54,618 nucleotides of DNA from Acidimicrobiia bacterium (GTDB lineage Bacteria; Actinomycetota; Acidimicrobiia; Spongiisociales; JAENVV01). Under the pieces are notes generated by a model. That model was not told where the DNA came from. It saw nothing but the letters and a program-made list of their open reading frames with translations, and made no database searches. The stretch is taken from assembly GCA_024637275.1 (NCBI GenBank), contig JAGXFS010000068.1:1-54618 (forward strand), read 5' to 3'. The first letter of the stretch is position 1; every line of letters begins with the position of its first letter. The position numbers and the translations under genes were made by a program. This document shows, piece by piece, positions 8,359 to 16,213 of this stretch.

Positions 8359-9230
8359 GCGAACTGAACCGAGCGCTTGGCGAACCCGAACTGGTAGTCG
8401 TCGATGACGGTTGTCGGGGCAAGTTCGGGATTGGTGGCGGCGCCAAGAGCGATGAACAAAGGAGTGAAGTGCTCGACTGTTGGATGGGCGTAGGGCATCC
8501 CCGGCGCCTTGTTGTAGTTGGCGAGGGTGTCGAAATCTCCGCTGGCGAGCGCCTCAGCGACCCAGTGATCGAATTCTTTCGACCATCCGGGGATTGCGTT
8601 GTTCTCGAACATGTCGCGAGTTGCGAATGGAAGGCCGTGGGTCATGAATCCGGACCCGATGATCAGAACGCCCTGGTCCCTGAGCGGTTGGAGGCGTCTC
8701 CCAAGATCGAAAAGGCGCTCAGGGTCGTGGGTTGGCATGCTCAGTTGGAGGACCGGAACGTCGCCATAGGGGTACATGACTTTCAACGGCACCCAGGCGC
8801 CGTGGTCAAGACCCCGGCTCGTATGCTCGTGTACGGGTTCGGTGTCCGGCATAAGTGCGGCCACTTGCCGGGCGAGGTCTGTCGCGTCTGGGGTTGCGTA
8901 CTGCATTGCGAAGTACCGCGGTGCGAACCCTCCGAAGTCGTATACGAGTGGCGTGCCAGCACCGGACGCCGACAAGCTCAGCGGGGCAGACTCCCAGTGG
9001 GCGCTGACGATCAGGATTGCTTTCGGTTTTGGCAATGACTGTGACCAATCAAATAGCTGATCGATCCAGTGCGGATCATCAAAAACTGGCGGAGCTCCGT
9101 GGCTCAGGTAGAGCGCTGGCATCGGACCGGACTCGGTCGTCCAGACTGGCTGGGTTGCACTTCCGGGAGCCCTGGTAGCGACGAACCTATCGAATGCTTC
9201 ACCGGGATTGACCGGATTCATGATGGACAT
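8355..9230 (-). CDS. Class III extradiol ring-cleavage dioxygenase (4,5-DOPA dioxygenase / YgiD family)
   Basis: A 291-residue DODA-type dioxygenase. Early LSHGAPPVFDD carries the first metal His, followed by ILIVSAHWES, YDFGGFAPRYFAMQY, and SRGLDHGAWVPLKVMYP; later VLQLSMP and IIGSGFMTHGLP complete the conserved set. The family uses Zn2+ or Fe2+ to cleave catecholic rings; plant members make betalamic acid, bacterial ones are poorly characterised. I chose the ATG at 9230 rather than 9266 because AGGAGA lies 7 bases upstream of it, and because the promoter and operator at 9252-9294 would otherwise lie inside the coding region. First gene of a two-gene operon with marR. Confidence 0.9.
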   Translation of the reverse strand: MSIMNPVNPGEAFDRFVATRAPGSATQPVWTTESGPMPALYLSHGAPPVFDDPHWIDQLFDWSQSLPKPKAILIVSAHWESAPLSLSASGAGTPLVYDFGGFAPRYFAMQYATPDATDLARQVAALMPDTEPVHEHTSRGLDHGAWVPLKVMYPYGDVPVLQLSMPTHDPERLFDLGRRLQPLRDQGVLIIGSGFMTHGLPFATRDMFENNAIPGWSKEFDHWVAEALASGDFDTLANYNKAPGMPYAHPTVEHFTPLFIALGAATNPELAPTTVIDDYQFGFAKRSVQFA

Positions 9231-9251
9231 GCCAACTCTCCTGGTAAATAT

Positions 9252-9294
9252 TTGAACGTTCAACATAATACCACGAGCTTCCTTGAATCGTCAA
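9252..9294 (-). promoter_or_regulatory. Sigma-A-type promoter with MarR-type operator
   Basis: On the minus strand a -35 TTGACG (9289-9294), an 18-base spacer and a -10 TATTAT (9265-9270) precede the dioxygenase start. The perfect 12-bp palindrome TTGAACGTTCAA (9252-9263) begins one base after the -10, where a bound repressor would block transcription initiation. The operon's own MarR protein is the obvious candidate ligand-responsive repressor. Confidence 0.75.
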
Positions 9295-9425
9295 CTATTC
9301 CATCGAAGGTGCTTGACCCGAATGATCACCAGATGGCCCTGTCCGGTGGGTAGGTCACTTGATAGACTTCCATCATTCCCTGATGCCAGCGGGGCAGGCG
9401 GGGTAATCGAACGAGGGGGTTCGTC

Positions 9426-10844
9426 ATGCGTCGACTGAACACGGTTCTACTGGCAGCTTTCGTTGTGCTTGCACTGTTCGCTACGACGGTCGCCGCACAA
9501 CCCGTGACACCAACCGGTACGTTCCAGGATGACAATGGCAACGTCCACGAGGCCGATATCGAAGCGATTGCCGAGGCCGGGGTGACGGTCGGGTGTAATC
9601 CTCCGGCGAGCGATCTGTACTGCCCCACCGCTTCGGTCACACGCCAACAAATGGCCTCGTTTATCAAGCGGGCGATCACTCTGGCGCCGTCTGCGGTGGA
9701 CGCGTTCACCGACGACGCCGGATCAATACACGAGAACGATATCAACGCGATCGCGGCCGCCGGCATCACCTTCGGATGCAACCCGCCGACGAACGATCGG
9801 TTCTGCCCAACCAGTCCCGTTACCCGGGCCCAAATGGCCTCTTTCCTGGTGCGAGGATTCGGCGTCGCTCCTTCGGCGGTTGATGCCTTCGCAGATGACA
9901 CAGGGCTCGTGCATGAAGCAGATATCAACGCGATCGCCGCCGCGGGTATCACGTTCGGATGTAATCCCCCTGCCAACGATCAGTTTTGCCCGACCGGACT
10001 GGTAACCCGGGCTCAGATGGCGTCGTTTCTGACGAGAGCGATGGATTTAACACCGCTGCCGCCACCGTCGGTGAGTGAAGCGAACCTGGCTCGAGTCTTC
10101 TTCTTCCTTGATCAGCCGACTGGCGGACCTTTCCTGGCCACCACCGCCCGTTATGGTCACGATCCGGTCACACCAGAACTGGCGGTCGATCATCTCCTGA
10201 CCGGTCCAACCGATGCCGAGAAGGCTCAGACTCCATCGTTCTCCTCGACTATTCCTACCGGAGTCGTCCGCAACGGTCCGGTAACCGTGTCAGCCGGGAC
10301 CGCCACCGTTGATCTATCAGAGAACTTCGACGATGGTGGAGGTACCGCCTCGATGACCGGGCGGCTCGCCGAGTTGACGTTCACGCTTACGGCCTTCGAC
10401 ACGATCGACAAGGTCAAGCTGGAGTTGGACGGTGTCCCGGTGACGGTGTTCTCGTCTGAGGGTCTCGTCCTCCCTGTTGATGGACTGGACCGGGCATACT
10501 TCCTTCCGACCATGACAGACCCGCTTGGTGCAGGCGTTGTCGCCGAGGTGAGTCCGGAGAGCCCGGCCTGGTTCGAATTCGTCGAGAGTCCCATCGAGGT
10601 GCGCGGACTGAGCCGTACGTTTGAGGCGACGGTTTCTTGGGCGTTGTTCGACAACGACGGTCTCGAACTTGCGTCGGGGTTCGCGACGACCGGTGGGAGC
10701 GGTCCGGAGTTCGGCGCGATGTCAATCGATATTTCTTACACCGTTCCCGCCCCCGAACTAGGTACGCTTCAGGTTTGGTGGGACTCCCCCAAAGACGGAG
10801 CCGCAACCGATCTACGCGAAGTCGCCGTCTGGCTCATGCCGTAG
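9426..10844 (+). CDS. Secreted SLH-repeat protein with GerMN and Gmad2 domains
   Basis: A 472-residue exported protein. A Sec signal peptide (MRRLNTVLLAAFVVLALFAT, cleavage near AAQ) is followed by three near-identical repeats of about 60 residues, each with F-x-DD, a VHEADINAIAAAGITFGCNP-like segment, and FCPTxxVTRAQMASFL. These resemble S-layer homology modules but have paired Cys (GCNPP...FCP), perhaps disulfide-bonded. Residues about 215-345 look like a GerMN domain (VFFFLDQ, PELAVDHLLTGPT, ATVDLSENF, LAELTFTLTAFDTIDKVKL), and the end (SPIEVRGLSRTFEATVSWAL) is a Gmad2 Ig-like domain. Probably cell-envelope associated. A GAGGGGG ribosome site precedes the ATG. Confidence 0.88.
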   Translation: MRRLNTVLLAAFVVLALFATTVAAQPVTPTGTFQDDNGNVHEADIEAIAEAGVTVGCNPPASDLYCPTASVTRQQMASFIKRAITLAPSAVDAFTDDAGSIHENDINAIAAAGITFGCNPPTNDRFCPTSPVTRAQMASFLVRGFGVAPSAVDAFADDTGLVHEADINAIAAAGITFGCNPPANDQFCPTGLVTRAQMASFLTRAMDLTPLPPPSVSEANLARVFFFLDQPTGGPFLATTARYGHDPVTPELAVDHLLTGPTDAEKAQTPSFSSTIPTGVVRNGPVTVSAGTATVDLSENFDDGGGTASMTGRLAELTFTLTAFDTIDKVKLELDGVPVTVFSSEGLVLPVDGLDRAYFLPTMTDPLGAGVVAEVSPESPAWFEFVESPIEVRGLSRTFEATVSWALFDNDGLELASGFATTGGSGPEFGAMSIDISYTVPAPELGTLQVWWDSPKDGAATDLREVAVWLMP

Positions 10845-10888
10845 GGCGTCGTCCGTAGCGCAAACCTAATTCGATCAGGAGGCGTGAC

Positions 10889-11054
10889 ATGCAACGGACC
10901 GTCGTCAGAGTGCTGCTCGGGGCAGCGGCTGGGGCTGGGTGACCTGGCGGCGGCCTCGGTGATGACGGTATTTCTGATACCTGGGGGTTTAATTATCGGA
11001 GGTGGGCTTGGCTTCTGGAGGACCCGCCGTCGAAATGCCAGCGTTCAGCCTTAG
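10889..11054 (+). pseudogene. Small membrane protein gene interrupted by a frameshift at a GGGG run
   Basis: A strong AGGAGG precedes an ATG at 10889, but the frame stops after MQRTVVRVLLGAAAGAG at 10940. One base later the next frame reads LGLGDLAAASVMTVFLIPGG then LIIGGGLGFWRTRRRNASVQ and stops at 11052. If the GGGG at 10931-10934 were GGG, a single 56-residue protein with an N-terminal hydrophobic stretch, one clear membrane helix and a basic tail would result. Either a sequence error or a real inactivation. No family recognised. Confidence 0.5.
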
Positions 11055-11063
11055 CGCTGAAGT

Positions 11064-11088
11064 GGGACCGCCGGATTCAGGCGGTTCC
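11064..11088 (+). terminator. Hairpin, possible terminator of the small gene
   Basis: GGGACCGCC and GGCGGTTCC form a 9-bp stem (one G-U pair) with a 7-base loop, 9 bases after the small gene's stop and 7 before the next start. Only a short TT follows, so termination is uncertain; it could equally be a leader structure of the next gene. Confidence 0.35.
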
Positions 11089-11095
11089 TTGTAGC

Positions 11096-12257
11096 GTGGC
11101 CCTAATGAACGATCCCTTGATAGCCGGGCGGATGACTTTCGTCGCCGACCATATGTCAATCCTTGGTGCCATTGCCAACCGTTTCGCGAGCGAAAGGCCG
11201 TTCGAGGACATGACGGTAGCCACGCGCATTCATGTTGAACCCAAAACGGGTGTTCTGCTGGAGGCGATGGCGGCCGGGGGTGCTCGAGTTGTCGCGATGG
11301 GCAACAAGGCGACAACCGACGATGGCGTCGCCGAGTACCTTATCGAACGCGGGATCGAAGTTCTTGGCGCCCGGGCTGACGATGACGCCACCATTCAGAG
11401 CCACATGCGCGACCTGGTCGCATCGAAGCCGGACCTGCTCCTCGACAACGGCGCCGAGATCATTGAACTGCTCGTCGCAGCGGGTCAACCAGTCCGCGGA
11501 GCGACCGAAGAGACAACCTCGGGGGCGATCACGCTACGAGGTCCGCTCGCAGGTCGTGTTCCCTTCCCGGTCCTGGTGATCAACGACAGCCCTCTCAAAG
11601 CGATCGTGGAGAACAAACACGGTGTCGGTCAATCAGTCATCGAGTCGATCAGGTCGGCGACCAATCTCCTCCTCCACCGACGGCGGCTCGTAGTTATGGG
11701 GTACGGCTGGTGTGGCAGAGGCATCGCCCAGTACGGCCGCGCTGCGGGAGCTGATGTGGTTGTGGTCGAGCCAGATCCGATCAAAGCACTTGAGGCCGCC
11801 ATAGACGGGTTTCAGGTGTCGACACTCGATATTCAGGCACCGATGGGTCACGTCTTTGTGTCGGCGACCGGGCATCCCGGCGTGATCACCGTTGGTCACA
11901 TGGAGCAGATGAGAACGAACGCCGTGCTGGCGAATGCCGGGCATTTCGACAACGAAATCGACATGATCGCGCTCCGGAGCGTTGCCGAACCGTCTGATCG
12001 AGGAGCCGACATCACCCGGTATCGGTTCCCGACTGGTACGGCCATCGATTGTCATTGCCGAGGGCCGCATGGTCAACCTCGCTGTCACGGGCAGCCGCGG
12101 GAACTCGATCGAGATCATGGACCTCGGGTTCAGTCTCCAAGCGCTATGCCTTGAACGACTAGCGCTCGATCCCGGGAGCTGCCCGAACGGTGACCAACCC
12201 GTTCCGGCCGATATCGACGATTGGGTTGCCGCCGCGATGGTCGAAGAACTCAGCTGA
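11096..12257 (+). pseudogene. S-adenosylhomocysteinase-like protein, frameshifted near 12045-12055
   Basis: The first frame encodes most of an adenosylhomocysteinase: HVEPKTGVLLEAM, LLLDNGAEI, ATEETTSG, VINDSPLKAIVENKHGVGQS, the NAD-binding GYGWCGRGIAQYG, and NAGHFDNEID. After FPTGTAI similarity ends and resumes one frame over as VIAEGRMVNLAVTG...EIMDLGFSLQALCLERLAL and PADIDDWVAAAMVEEL, ending at 12257. A corrected product would be about 387 residues, close to short archaeal-type enzymes. Divergent features: the substrate-site D-N after Lys is E-N, and GHPS is GSRGNS. The true enzyme cleaves S-adenosylhomocysteine to adenosine and homocysteine. Start is GTG 11096 or ATG 11105, without a clear ribosome site. 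It overlaps the convergent methyltransferase by 8 bases. Confidence 0.75.
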
Positions 12258-13035
12258 TCGGTTTCTGCGCCCGGAAGTAGGCCGGACGTAGCTGCCCCTG
12301 ATCGAGGACAACGGTCAGTGCTCGCCAATCCTCGATGAAATGGTCGCGTCGCTCCTGACCAAGTAGATCGGTCATTTTGGCGAACCACTCCCCCCTCATA
12401 CGGCTGTATTCTTGGTGGGCGATGTCCCGGTAGCGCTCGTTGTCATCGTCGCCGGAGATCGACGAAAAGCCAGCCTGGCTCAGCATCGTGAGGTAGTTGT
12501 TCAGGTGGTCCATGGCGTAGTGCAGGCCCTCAAGTTCGAACCAATAGTGCATTTCGGGGGTGTATGGATCGGTGCCTCGCAACCAGTCGTAACCCAGCAG
12601 CCACCCGCCTGGTTTGAGCGTTCGAAAGATCTCCGCAAACAATGCGGGCTTGTTCGCAACGTGGATGATTGCCGCATGGGTAAATACGTGATCGAACCGT
12701 TCGTCGGCAAAGGGCAGCCCGCTTACCTGGCCGAGCTGATAGGAAATGTCGAGCCCGGCGGCGGCCGCCCGGGATTCAGCCCTCTGCAAGAGGGAAGGCT
12801 CCAGGTCTATCCCGGTAACCCTGGCTCCGTGTTCTCTGGTGAGAACGAGGTCGGCGCCTCCGATTCCACAGCCGAGATCGAGTACTTCGGTGCCCGACAG
12901 ATCTACCGCACCGACAGTGCGATGCACACTGGCGGTGCCGCCCGGAGCGAGAAAGCCATCTCCCCAAACCAACTCGAGTAGGCCGACCAGTTCGTCGTCA
13001 TACTCCTCGTCGCCATCCTCTTGGCTGGGCGTCAT
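12250..13035 (-). CDS. SAM-dependent methyltransferase (phosphoethanolamine/sarcosine N-methyltransferase-like)
   Basis: A 261-residue class I methyltransferase. The N-terminal VWGDGFLAPGG motif and following LDLGCGIGGADLVLTREHGA (SAM motif I), VTGIDLEPSLLQRA, FDHVFTHAAIIHVANKPALF and RTLKPGGWLLGYDW resemble phosphoethanolamine N-methyltransferases and glycine/sarcosine N-methyltransferases, which share the W-G-x-G-[FY]-x-S/A-P-G-G entry. Substrate unproven, but methylation of an amine is likely. I use the ATG at 13035 because SAM-fold similarity begins shortly after and upstream codons look unrelated. It follows the TfoX gene by 13 bases, and faces the SAH-hydrolase-like gene, whose product class would remove its by-product. 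Confidence 0.8.
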   Translation of the reverse strand: MTPSQEDGDEEYDDELVGLLELVWGDGFLAPGGTASVHRTVGAVDLSGTEVLDLGCGIGGADLVLTREHGARVTGIDLEPSLLQRAESRAAAAGLDISYQLGQVSGLPFADERFDHVFTHAAIIHVANKPALFAEIFRTLKPGGWLLGYDWLRGTDPYTPEMHYWFELEGLHYAMDHLNNYLTMLSQAGFSSISGDDDNERYRDIAHQEYSRMRGEWFAKMTDLLGQERRDHFIEDWRALTVVLDQGQLRPAYFRAQKPIS

Positions 13036-13048
13036 CTCGCTAGGCCAG

Positions 13049-13426
13049 CTATTTCGGTGGCTTCTGCTTCGTCTTTTGCTTGGGCTCTTTCGGGGGCATG
13101 GCGGCGGTGTGCTCCATAGCCCGATGCACCCAGGCATCGACGCGCTCGTCTCTGGTGTCCCGCCACTGGGGAGGCAGAGACACATACTCCTTCATCGGGC
13201 GCCCAGGCGGACCGAACGGTCCCGCCCCCGGTATGGCCAAGAGGTCGGCCCTCGACGGTTCGTCGAGTCGGACTCCGACATCGGAGCCAAAGAGACCACA
13301 GAACATGTTGCCGTTCACGAATGCGGCCAGGTTTCCGAACGTCGGTTTGATGTCGATGCCGGGCAGGGTCTCGACGAGGGAACGGAAGTATTCCTTGTCG
13401 CCTTCGGCGGGCTTGGCGATCTCCAT
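13049..13426 (-). CDS. TfoX/Sxy N-terminal domain protein
   Basis: A 125-residue protein with the TfoX N-terminal fold: KPTFGNLAAFVNGNMFCGLF, VGVRLDEPSRADLLA and the signature GRPMKEYVSLPPQW. Gamma-proteobacterial Sxy/TfoX activates competence, but this stand-alone domain is widespread in actinobacteria with unknown function. The C-terminus is a Lys/Pro-rich tail. Probably co-transcribed with the downstream methyltransferase. Confidence 0.85.
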   Translation of the reverse strand: MEIAKPAEGDKEYFRSLVETLPGIDIKPTFGNLAAFVNGNMFCGLFGSDVGVRLDEPSRADLLAIPGAGPFGPPGRPMKEYVSLPPQWRDTRDERVDAWVHRAMEHTAAMPPKEPKQKTKQKPPK

Positions 13427-13481
13427 ATCAGGCCCTCAGTTGGTCGGTTGCTTAGGTTCGAGCCTACTTTGAGAGCGCGAT

Positions 13482-14576
13482 CTAGGCCGGGCCGCGCCGT
13501 TCCAGGTAATAGCGGGTAAAGGCGTGGGCGATGAAGTCTTTGGGTGCGAAGATGCCCTGGGTGAAAGCGCGAGAGTTGACGCCTTTTTGGGCTCGGGAGC
13601 AGATATCGTTGTCCTGGCGGGTCACCAACTCCGTGAAATCAATGACGTGGCTGAGGTCATATTTGGGGTCGTCGAGCGTTTCGGGCGGCACGAGGTATTC
13701 CATGACGATCGTCGTATGTTGGGCGCTGCGTGCAATGAGACGGGTGGTGGTGATCACCGAAGCATTGATATCGAACCAAACGTTCGGGAACACCGCTGCT
13801 CCGTAATACGACTCCTTGTCGAGTTCCGTCATGCCTCCGATGATCGGGAGGTCCGGGGAACCGGCCGGCGCGTAGGCGGTCACTCCGGCGAGCATCGCCA
13901 CTCCCCCGTCGCTTCGGGTCTCGTCTACCACTGACCCGGTTCGATACGTAGGAATGATCTCGACGAGTTCCGGGTGCACGGTCGGACAGTGCAGACATTC
14001 CGAATAGTTCTCAACGAGAATCTTCCAATTGGACTCAACTTCACTCGTCGTCACGGCGGCGATGCGCAGTGATGCGAGATCGAGATGTTCGAAATCGAGC
14101 GGGCTTTCTGGCGTCTCTTTCAGCCACTGCATGAGGGGCGTCGGCTGGGCAGCAAGGCAGACGAAAATGAAGTTCTGCCAGGAGTCAACCGCCACCGGCC
14201 ACAGGGACAGCTGGCTTCGATCGATCTCGTCCACTCCTACCCGCGGGGTTGCGACCAGCGTCCCTTCGAGGGAGTAACTCCAGGCATGGTACGGGCAGGT
14301 GATCGCGCCTCCGAACCCGGAACCGGAGGATTCGCACAGCTGAGAGCCCCGGTGGCGACACACGTTGTAGAACGCCTGAAGCTGCCCGGACTTGTCTCGA
14401 ACGATCAGGACGCTCTCGTTGCCGATGTCGACTACGAGACGATCACCGGGTGCCGACAGGACCTCTTCGCGCCCGGCATACATCCACTCGTTGCTGAAGA
14501 TCGTCTCACACTCGAGTTTGAATATTTCCTCCGAGCGATAGTCGTCGCCCGGGAGTGTGTGCATGGGGGCTGACAT
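13482..14576 (-). CDS. Rieske non-heme iron oxygenase alpha subunit (quaternary-amine demethylase-like)
   Basis: A 364-residue oxygenase. The Rieske 2Fe-2S site is C73-x-H75 and C94-x-x-H97 (CRHRGSQLC ... CPYHAWSY). The catalytic domain begins with NWKILVENYSECLHCPTVHP, giving the two iron-binding His and a Glu in the place of the usual bridging Asp, as known in glycine betaine and carnitine oxygenases (GbcA/CntA type). DNDIC near the end may give the third iron ligand. Such enzymes hydroxylate an N-methyl or adjacent carbon and release formaldehyde or an aldehyde, using electrons from a separate reductase that is not encoded nearby. AGGAGAC lies 5 bases before the ATG at 14576. Third gene of the gcvT-like/FAD/Rieske operon. 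Confidence 0.88.
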   Translation of the reverse strand: MSAPMHTLPGDDYRSEEIFKLECETIFSNEWMYAGREEVLSAPGDRLVVDIGNESVLIVRDKSGQLQAFYNVCRHRGSQLCESSGSGFGGAITCPYHAWSYSLEGTLVATPRVGVDEIDRSQLSLWPVAVDSWQNFIFVCLAAQPTPLMQWLKETPESPLDFEHLDLASLRIAAVTTSEVESNWKILVENYSECLHCPTVHPELVEIIPTYRTGSVVDETRSDGGVAMLAGVTAYAPAGSPDLPIIGGMTELDKESYYGAAVFPNVWFDINASVITTTRLIARSAQHTTIVMEYLVPPETLDDPKYDLSHVIDFTELVTRQDNDICSRAQKGVNSRAFTQGIFAPKDFIAHAFTRYYLERRGPA

Positions 14577-14614
14577 TATGGTCTCCTTGCTGAGGTCCTG
14601 AGATAGCGGAAGTT

Positions 14615-16204
14615 CTATGGTTTGGCGTCCTTGAGGATCTGCGACGCTGCAAGCTTGCCGGGTGCTCCCATCACGCAGCCGCCTGGGTGCGTGCCAGATC
14701 CACATTGGTAGTAACCCTCGATCGGAGTTCGATACTGGTTCCAACCGGGAGCAGGGCGGAAGAAGAACATCTGCGGCGCGAGGAATTCGCCTCCGAAGAT
14801 ATTGCCCTCCGACAGACCAACGACGCGTTCAATGTCGAGGGGGGTCACGATCTCCCGATGGAGGACCAGGTCGCCAAATCCAGGGAAGTGTGATTCAAGA
14901 ACCGCCTGAACGGTATCGCCAAACTTTTCTCGTTCCGTGTCCCAGTCGGAGCCCTTGAGGTCATAGGGGGCGTACTGGATGAATCCGGACATGACGTGCT
15001 TGCCGGGTGGCGCCATGTCGGGGTCGACGGTCGATTGAAAACACGCATCGATGTAGGGCCGTTGCGAGTACCAACCGTACTTGGCGTCATCGAAAGCTCG
15101 TTCGAGGTAGTCGAGGGAGGGGCCGATGTTTGTGAAGCCGCGAAACTGGTCTGCTCGATCACCGAGGGCCGGGAACTTGGGTAGTCCGTCGAGCGCGAAG
15201 TTCACTTTCGCTGAAGTGCCCTGGAACCTGAATCGGTTGATGTTTTCGACCAGATCAGACGGCAGTTCTCTCGGGTCGACGAGTTCGAGGAAGGTCCGGC
15301 GCGGATCGAGTGCGCTGACGACGATGTTCGCCGAAAACTCGGTCCCGTCTTCGAGTGCGACTCCAGTGGCTTTGCCGTTGCTGGTGATCACCCTCGCAAC
15401 CGGGGACTCGAGACTGATCTCGCCGCCAAATCCCTGGAATGCCCGTGCCAGCACCTGGGTGAATCCGCCGTTCCCGCCTTTGTGGAACGCCCACGACGAT
15501 TGATCGCCATCGTGTTCGCCCATGTAGTGGTACAAGAGCACCAACCCGGAACCCTGCGATCGAGGGCCGACTTTGGTTCCAATGATCCCTGAGGACGACA
15601 GCGTGGCCTTGAGTATTTCACTCTCGAAGTAGTCGTCGAGGAAATCGGCCGCGCTGCCGGTCAACAGTCGTACTGCGTTGTGCAGTACGCGTGGCTCGAG
15701 ATCGCGCATGTGCTGGGCGAGCGACGCCATCCTGACGAGTTCCTCTGGATCGCGGCTAGTGATATCAGGCGGGATGTTATCGAGCAACGGTTTGATCGCC
15801 CGGCAAACCCGGTTGACGTCGTGCGAATACTGGTCGTAGGCGTCGGCATCGTGCTTGGAATGGCGACGGATCTCGGCAATGTTCGCTTGATGGTCTTGCC
15901 CGAGAAGCAGGTAGTTGCCGTCCTCCATCGGAGCAAAGGTCGACTCCATGAGGAGTGGCTTGAAGCCATATTTGACGAGTTCGAGTTCGTGGATGATGTC
16001 GGGCCGCAGCAGACTCAACGCGTACGAGAACGTGGTGAACGAGAAACCCGGATAGAGCTCTTCGGTGATGGCGGCTCCCCCGACGAGATGCCGCCGTTCG
16101 ATCACGAGTGTCTTCAAGCCCGCTTTGGCCAGGTAGGACCCATTTACGAGACCGTTGTGGCCACCTCCCACGATGATTGCGTCGTATGTCCGGTCATTCG
16201 CCAT
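14615..16204 (-). CDS. FAD-dependent oxidoreductase, PYROXD2/phytoene-desaturase-like
   Basis: A 529-residue flavoprotein. The N-terminal DAIIVGGGHNGLVNGSYLAK is a dinucleotide-binding fold, followed by VIERRHLVGGAAITEELYPG; GGNGGFTQVLARAFQGFGGE and VVSALDPRRTF lie mid-protein, and CGSGTHPGGCVMGAPGKLAA is the C-terminal FAD motif. This is the layout of phytoene-desaturase-family amine/alkane oxidoreductases, most like PYROXD2. The substrate is unknown; carotenoid genes are absent, and the neighbours (a GcvT-like protein 9 bases upstream, a Rieske oxygenase 38 bases downstream) suggest oxidation of a C-N bond in the same catabolic route. Confidence 0.85.
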   Translation of the reverse strand: MANDRTYDAIIVGGGHNGLVNGSYLAKAGLKTLVIERRHLVGGAAITEELYPGFSFTTFSYALSLLRPDIIHELELVKYGFKPLLMESTFAPMEDGNYLLLGQDHQANIAEIRRHSKHDADAYDQYSHDVNRVCRAIKPLLDNIPPDITSRDPEELVRMASLAQHMRDLEPRVLHNAVRLLTGSAADFLDDYFESEILKATLSSSGIIGTKVGPRSQGSGLVLLYHYMGEHDGDQSSWAFHKGGNGGFTQVLARAFQGFGGEISLESPVARVITSNGKATGVALEDGTEFSANIVVSALDPRRTFLELVDPRELPSDLVENINRFRFQGTSAKVNFALDGLPKFPALGDRADQFRGFTNIGPSLDYLERAFDDAKYGWYSQRPYIDACFQSTVDPDMAPPGKHVMSGFIQYAPYDLKGSDWDTEREKFGDTVQAVLESHFPGFGDLVLHREIVTPLDIERVVGLSEGNIFGGEFLAPQMFFFRPAPGWNQYRTPIEGYYQCGSGTHPGGCVMGAPGKLAASQILKDAKP

Positions 16205-16213
16205 GTTGGATCC

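Noticed and set aside
9447..9976. Minus-strand repetitive frames opposite the SLH protein
   Set aside because: The repeats are mirror images of the SLH repeats on the plus strand, so they are shadows, not a CRISPR or separate gene.
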